A stretch of 64,000 nucleotides of DNA, taken from Roseateles violae (lineage in GTDB: Bacteria; Pseudomonadota; Gammaproteobacteria; Burkholderiales; Burkholderiaceae_C). Position numbers and translations under genes: made by a program. Below the pieces are notes generated by a model. That model saw only the letters and a list, made by a program, of their open reading frames with translations. It made no database searches and was not told where the DNA came from. Positions 61,538-64,000 of this stretch are shown in pieces. The stretch covers positions 496,001-560,000 of the forward strand of contig NZ_JAUHHC010000005.1 of NCBI RefSeq assembly GCF_030410485.1. The letters run 5' to 3'. Every line of letters begins with the position of its first letter. Within the stretch, counting starts at the first letter, position 1.

Positions 61538-61990
61538 ATGTACGCATCCTTGTGGAGTCAGCCGGGCATCTGGTTCGGTCAGTTCGAGCGCCTGCGCCGC
61601 GAGCTGGACGATGTCTTCGGCACGCCGGGCCTGCCCAGCAGCATCCGCTCGGCGGCCGCCGGCACGCTGCCGCCGGTCAATGTCGGCCGCACGCCCGACA
61701 AGGTCGAGGTCTATCTGTTCGCGCCCGGCCTTGATCCCGCCAAGATCGACGTGACGGTCGAGCGCGGCGTGCTGCGCCTGGCCGGCGAACGCGTCGCCGA
61801 TCTGCCGCAGGAGGACGCCCGGATCAATGTCTACAGCCGCGAGCGCAGCGCCGGCCGCTTCCTGCGCGCGATCGCCCTGCCCGACGACGTGGACACGAGC
61901 CAGGTCGACGCGCGCTACCGCGACGGCGTGCTGCAGGTCAGCCTGGCGCGCCAGCAGGCGGCGCAGCCGCAGCGTATCAATGTGCAGTAA
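61538..61990 (+). CDS. Small heat-shock protein (Hsp20 family), first copy
   Basis: This 150-residue protein has an alpha-crystallin domain (NVGRTPDKVEVYLFAPGLDPAKIDVTVERGVLRLAGER, about 46-85) and GVLQVSLAR near its C-terminus. The C-terminal IxI-type motif is INV. AGGAGG lies ahead of ATG 61538. It heads a two-gene operon after the heat-shock promoter. Confidence 0.93.
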   Translation: MYASLWSQPGIWFGQFERLRRELDDVFGTPGLPSSIRSAAAGTLPPVNVGRTPDKVEVYLFAPGLDPAKIDVTVERGVLRLAGERVADLPQEDARINVYSRERSAGRFLRAIALPDDVDTSQVDARYRDGVLQVSLARQQAAQPQRINVQ

Positions 61991-62003
61991 GGAGGCAAGC
62001 ATC

Positions 62004-62414
62004 ATGAACCAGGAACGTCAGAACGAGCAGCCGCAACAGGCCGGCAGCGCGCTCTCGCGCGGCCGCAACGAGCAGGAGCGCCGGGCGGCGATCGCGCCGG
62101 CGGTCGATGTCTACGAGGACGAGTCCGGCATCACCCTGCTGGCCGATATGCCGGGTGTGCCGCGCGATCAGCTGGACATCCGCATCGAGTCCAACACGCT
62201 GTGGATCGAGGGCCAGGTGCAGCCGAGCACGCCCGAGGGGCTGGAGGCCATCTATGCCGAATTGCGCACGCCCTGCTACCGGCGCAGCTTCACGCTGAGC
62301 CGCGAGCTCGACAGCGGCCAGATCGACGCGCAGCTGAAGGACGGCGTGCTGCGCCTGCGCATCCCGAAGCAGGCGCATGCGCAGCCGCGGCGCATCGAGG
62401 TCGCGGCCGGCTGA
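62004..62414 (+). CDS. Small heat-shock protein (Hsp20 family), second copy
   Basis: This 136-residue protein has a Gln/Arg-rich N-terminus and an alpha-crystallin domain (VYEDESGITLLADMPGVPRDQLDIRIESNTLWIEG; DGVLRLRIPK). It starts 13 bp after the first copy with AAGGAGG. The pair may form mixed oligomers that hold unfolding proteins; this is inference from the shared operon. Confidence 0.94.
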   Translation: MNQERQNEQPQQAGSALSRGRNEQERRAAIAPAVDVYEDESGITLLADMPGVPRDQLDIRIESNTLWIEGQVQPSTPEGLEAIYAELRTPCYRRSFTLSRELDSGQIDAQLKDGVLRLRIPKQAHAQPRRIEVAAG

Positions 62415-62497
62415 TTGCGCGGGCGCGCGAGGGCCGGCCGGCCCTCGTGCCATGATGGGGGTGAATCGATCCTCTGCGTCACTTCACTCCCATCGGC

Positions 62498-63058
62498 ATG
62501 CCTACCATCGTCGCCCTGTCCGGCAGCCTGCGCCAGGCCTCCTACAACACCGCGCTGCTGCGCGCCGCCCAGCCGCTGGCGCCGCCGGAGCTGAAGCTGG
62601 AGCTGCACACCTTGCACGGCATCCCGCTTTACGACGCCGATGTCGAGGCACAGGGCACGCCGGCGGCGGTGACAGCGCTGCGCGAGGCGATCCGCGCGGC
62701 CGACGGCCTCTTGATCTGCACGCCGGAGTACAACCACTCGATCCCCGGCGTGCTGAAGAACGGCCTGGACTGGATCTCGCGCCCGCCGGCCGAGGGCCGC
62801 AAGACCTTTGCCGGCAAGCCGACCGCGCTGATCGGCGCGACGCCGGGCGGCTTCGGCACCCAGCTGAGCCAGCAGGCGATGCTGGGCGTGCTGCGCGCCT
62901 TCGGGGTCGACTTCTGGTTCGGCGGCCAGCTGCTGGTCTCGCATGCCGACCAGCTGTTTGCCGCCGACGGTGCGCTGCAGGACGAGAAGCTGAAGAGCCA
63001 GCTGGCCGGCTTCCTGCAGGGCTTTTCCCGCTTCATCGCTCAACGCCGCAAGGAGTAA
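62498..63058 (+). CDS. NADPH-dependent FMN reductase
   Basis: This 186-residue flavodoxin-like enzyme has the FMN loop GSLRQASYN (residues 9-17) and PEYNHSIPGVLKNGLDW, the signature of the NAD(P)H:FMN/quinone reductase family (ChrR/SsuE-like). It could protect against quinones or supply reduced flavin. It is 5 bp from the pirin gene and likely co-transcribed. Confidence 0.92.
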   Translation: MPTIVALSGSLRQASYNTALLRAAQPLAPPELKLELHTLHGIPLYDADVEAQGTPAAVTALREAIRAADGLLICTPEYNHSIPGVLKNGLDWISRPPAEGRKTFAGKPTALIGATPGGFGTQLSQQAMLGVLRAFGVDFWFGGQLLVSHADQLFAADGALQDEKLKSQLAGFLQGFSRFIAQRRKE

Positions 63059-63063
63059 GCCTC

Positions 63064-63969
63064 ATGCCTCTGGTCGAAAAGATTCCCGGCCATCCCGGCG
63101 ATGTCGGCGGCCTGCCGATCAACCGCGCGCTGCCGACCGCGCGCCGCCGTCTGGTCGGCGCCTGGTGCTTTCTGGATCATGCCGGCCCGGCCGATCTGGC
63201 GCCCGATGGCGGCATGCGTGTCGCGCCGCATCCGCACACCGGCCTGCAGACCTTCAGCTGGATGATCGAGGGCGAGATCCTGCACCGCGACAGCCTGGGC
63301 AGCGAGCAGGTGCTGCGCCCCGGCCAGGTCAATCTGATGACGGCCGGTCGCGGCATCGCGCATTCGGAGGAATCGCTGTCGGCACGGCTGCAGCTGGCCC
63401 AGCTGTGGATCGCGCTGCCCGATGCGCAGCGCTTCTGCGCACCGGCCTTCGAGCATTTCGCGACGCTGCCGCGGCTCGCGGCCGGCGGCTTCGCGCTGAC
63501 CCTGCTGGCCGGCGAACATGGCGGTGCGCGCTCGCCGGTGCCGCAGCACACGCCGCTGCTGGGGCTGGACCTGGCCAGCGCCGGCGCGGCCGAGACCGTG
63601 CTGGCGCTGCGGCCCGGCTTCGAGCATGGGCTGATGGTGCTGGAGGGCAGCGTCGAGCTGAGCCCGGCCGGCGAGCCGGCGCAGCGGCTGGAGCCGGGCA
63701 GCCTGCTCTATCTGGCACCGGGCTTCGACGCGCTGGCGCTGCGCGCCGAGGCCGCCTGCCGGCTGCTGCTGCTGGGCGGCGAGCCGCTCACCGAGCAGCC
63801 GCTGCTGTGGTGGAACTTCGTCGGCCGCAGCGGCGAGGAAATCCACCAGTTCGCCGCCGACTGGAATGCCGGCAGCGGCGCCTTCGCCGGCGTCGAGGTG
63901 CAGGGCTTCGACGGCCCGCGCCTGCTGGCGCCGGACGCCTCGCAGCTGCGCCTCAGGACTACTGAATGA
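63064..63969 (+). CDS. Pirin-family protein
   Basis: This 301-residue bicupin has metal ligands H56, H58, H100 and E102 (APHPHTGLQTF; GIAHSEES), as in human pirin and E. coli YhhW, which act as quercetinases in vitro. The cellular role is unknown. Its 3' end overlaps the stop of the convergent gene that continues off the right edge. Confidence 0.92.
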   Translation: MPLVEKIPGHPGDVGGLPINRALPTARRRLVGAWCFLDHAGPADLAPDGGMRVAPHPHTGLQTFSWMIEGEILHRDSLGSEQVLRPGQVNLMTAGRGIAHSEESLSARLQLAQLWIALPDAQRFCAPAFEHFATLPRLAAGGFALTLLAGEHGGARSPVPQHTPLLGLDLASAGAAETVLALRPGFEHGLMVLEGSVELSPAGEPAQRLEPGSLLYLAPGFDALALRAEAACRLLLLGGEPLTEQPLLWWNFVGRSGEEIHQFAADWNAGSGAFAGVEVQGFDGPRLLAPDASQLRLRTTE

Positions 63970-64000
63970 GCCCGTTCTTGAGCGCGTAATAGGTCAGATC
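63959..64000 (-). CDS. C-terminal tail of a gene running off the right edge (possibly LuxR/NarL-type regulator)
   Basis: Thirteen codons on the minus strand, DLTYYALKNGLIQ, end at TAG 63961-63959. The pattern (hydrophobic helix ending YALKNGLI) is typical of the C-terminus of NarL/LuxR-type response regulators. Too short for certainty. Confidence 0.45.
   Translation of the reverse strand, partial: DLTYYALKNGLIQ

Overview
This 64-kb window is very GC-rich chromosomal DNA from a betaproteobacterium, most likely Burkholderiales of the Roseateles/Mitsuaria/Rubrivivax type. The basis is the NrdJ C-terminus, a pyrophosphate-type phosphofructokinase, the liu and bio gene content, and heavily C/G-ending codons. 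The genus is an inference. No rRNA, tRNA or CRISPR array was seen.

Layout. 1-3827 is the right-hand part of a Tn7-like transposon: the 5' part of tnsB, then tnsA, both read leftward, an unknown 286-aa gene, a terminator and an array of 21-22-bp repeats typical of TnsB-binding sites. Its codon usage is clearly less GC-biased than the rest. It ends about 26 bp past the stop codon of nrdJ (B12-dependent ribonucleotide reductase), so the nrdJ 3' end looks like its attachment site. 7-14 kb holds a signalling operon: a small protein, an OmpR-type regulator with no normal start codon, and two paralogous hybrid histidine kinases. It is followed by a Vitreoscilla-type haemoglobin and small envelope genes. 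15.5-21 kb has a PilZ protein, an alpha/beta hydrolase and a tightly overlapped LytS/LytTR operon whose second 'kinase' has lost its catalytic histidine. 21-24 kb has a lone molybdopterin oxidoreductase and a cold-shock gene with a structured leader.

24.3-31.1 kb is a tripartite RND efflux operon with a divergent AcrR-like repressor and an operator palindrome between them. 31-42 kb is mostly chromosomal housekeeping: YgiQ, a yqjD/E/K-like set split by a REC-DUF3369-GGDEF-EAL gene, alanine dehydrogenase, a chemoreceptor, PPi-phosphofructokinase and a frameshifted haloacid dehalogenase. 42-43.5 kb holds three small metabolic genes.

43.5-54.3 kb is one long leftward cluster. It combines leucine/isovalerate catabolism (liuB, liuC, liuD, liuE) with a complete bioA-bioF-bioD-bioB block placed between the methylcrotonyl-CoA carboxylase subunits. 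This puts synthesis of biotin next to a biotin-dependent enzyme. A divergent TetR gene and palindromes sit at its head.

55-58.3 kb holds a xanthine-dehydrogenase-family two-subunit oxidoreductase. 58.3-61.4 kb is a copper module: a CopZ-like chaperone, the ATPase CopA and the regulator CueR, with duplicated MerR-type operators. 61.4-64 kb has two Hsp20 genes behind a sigma-32-type promoter, an FMN reductase, a pirin, and the tail of a further gene on the minus strand.
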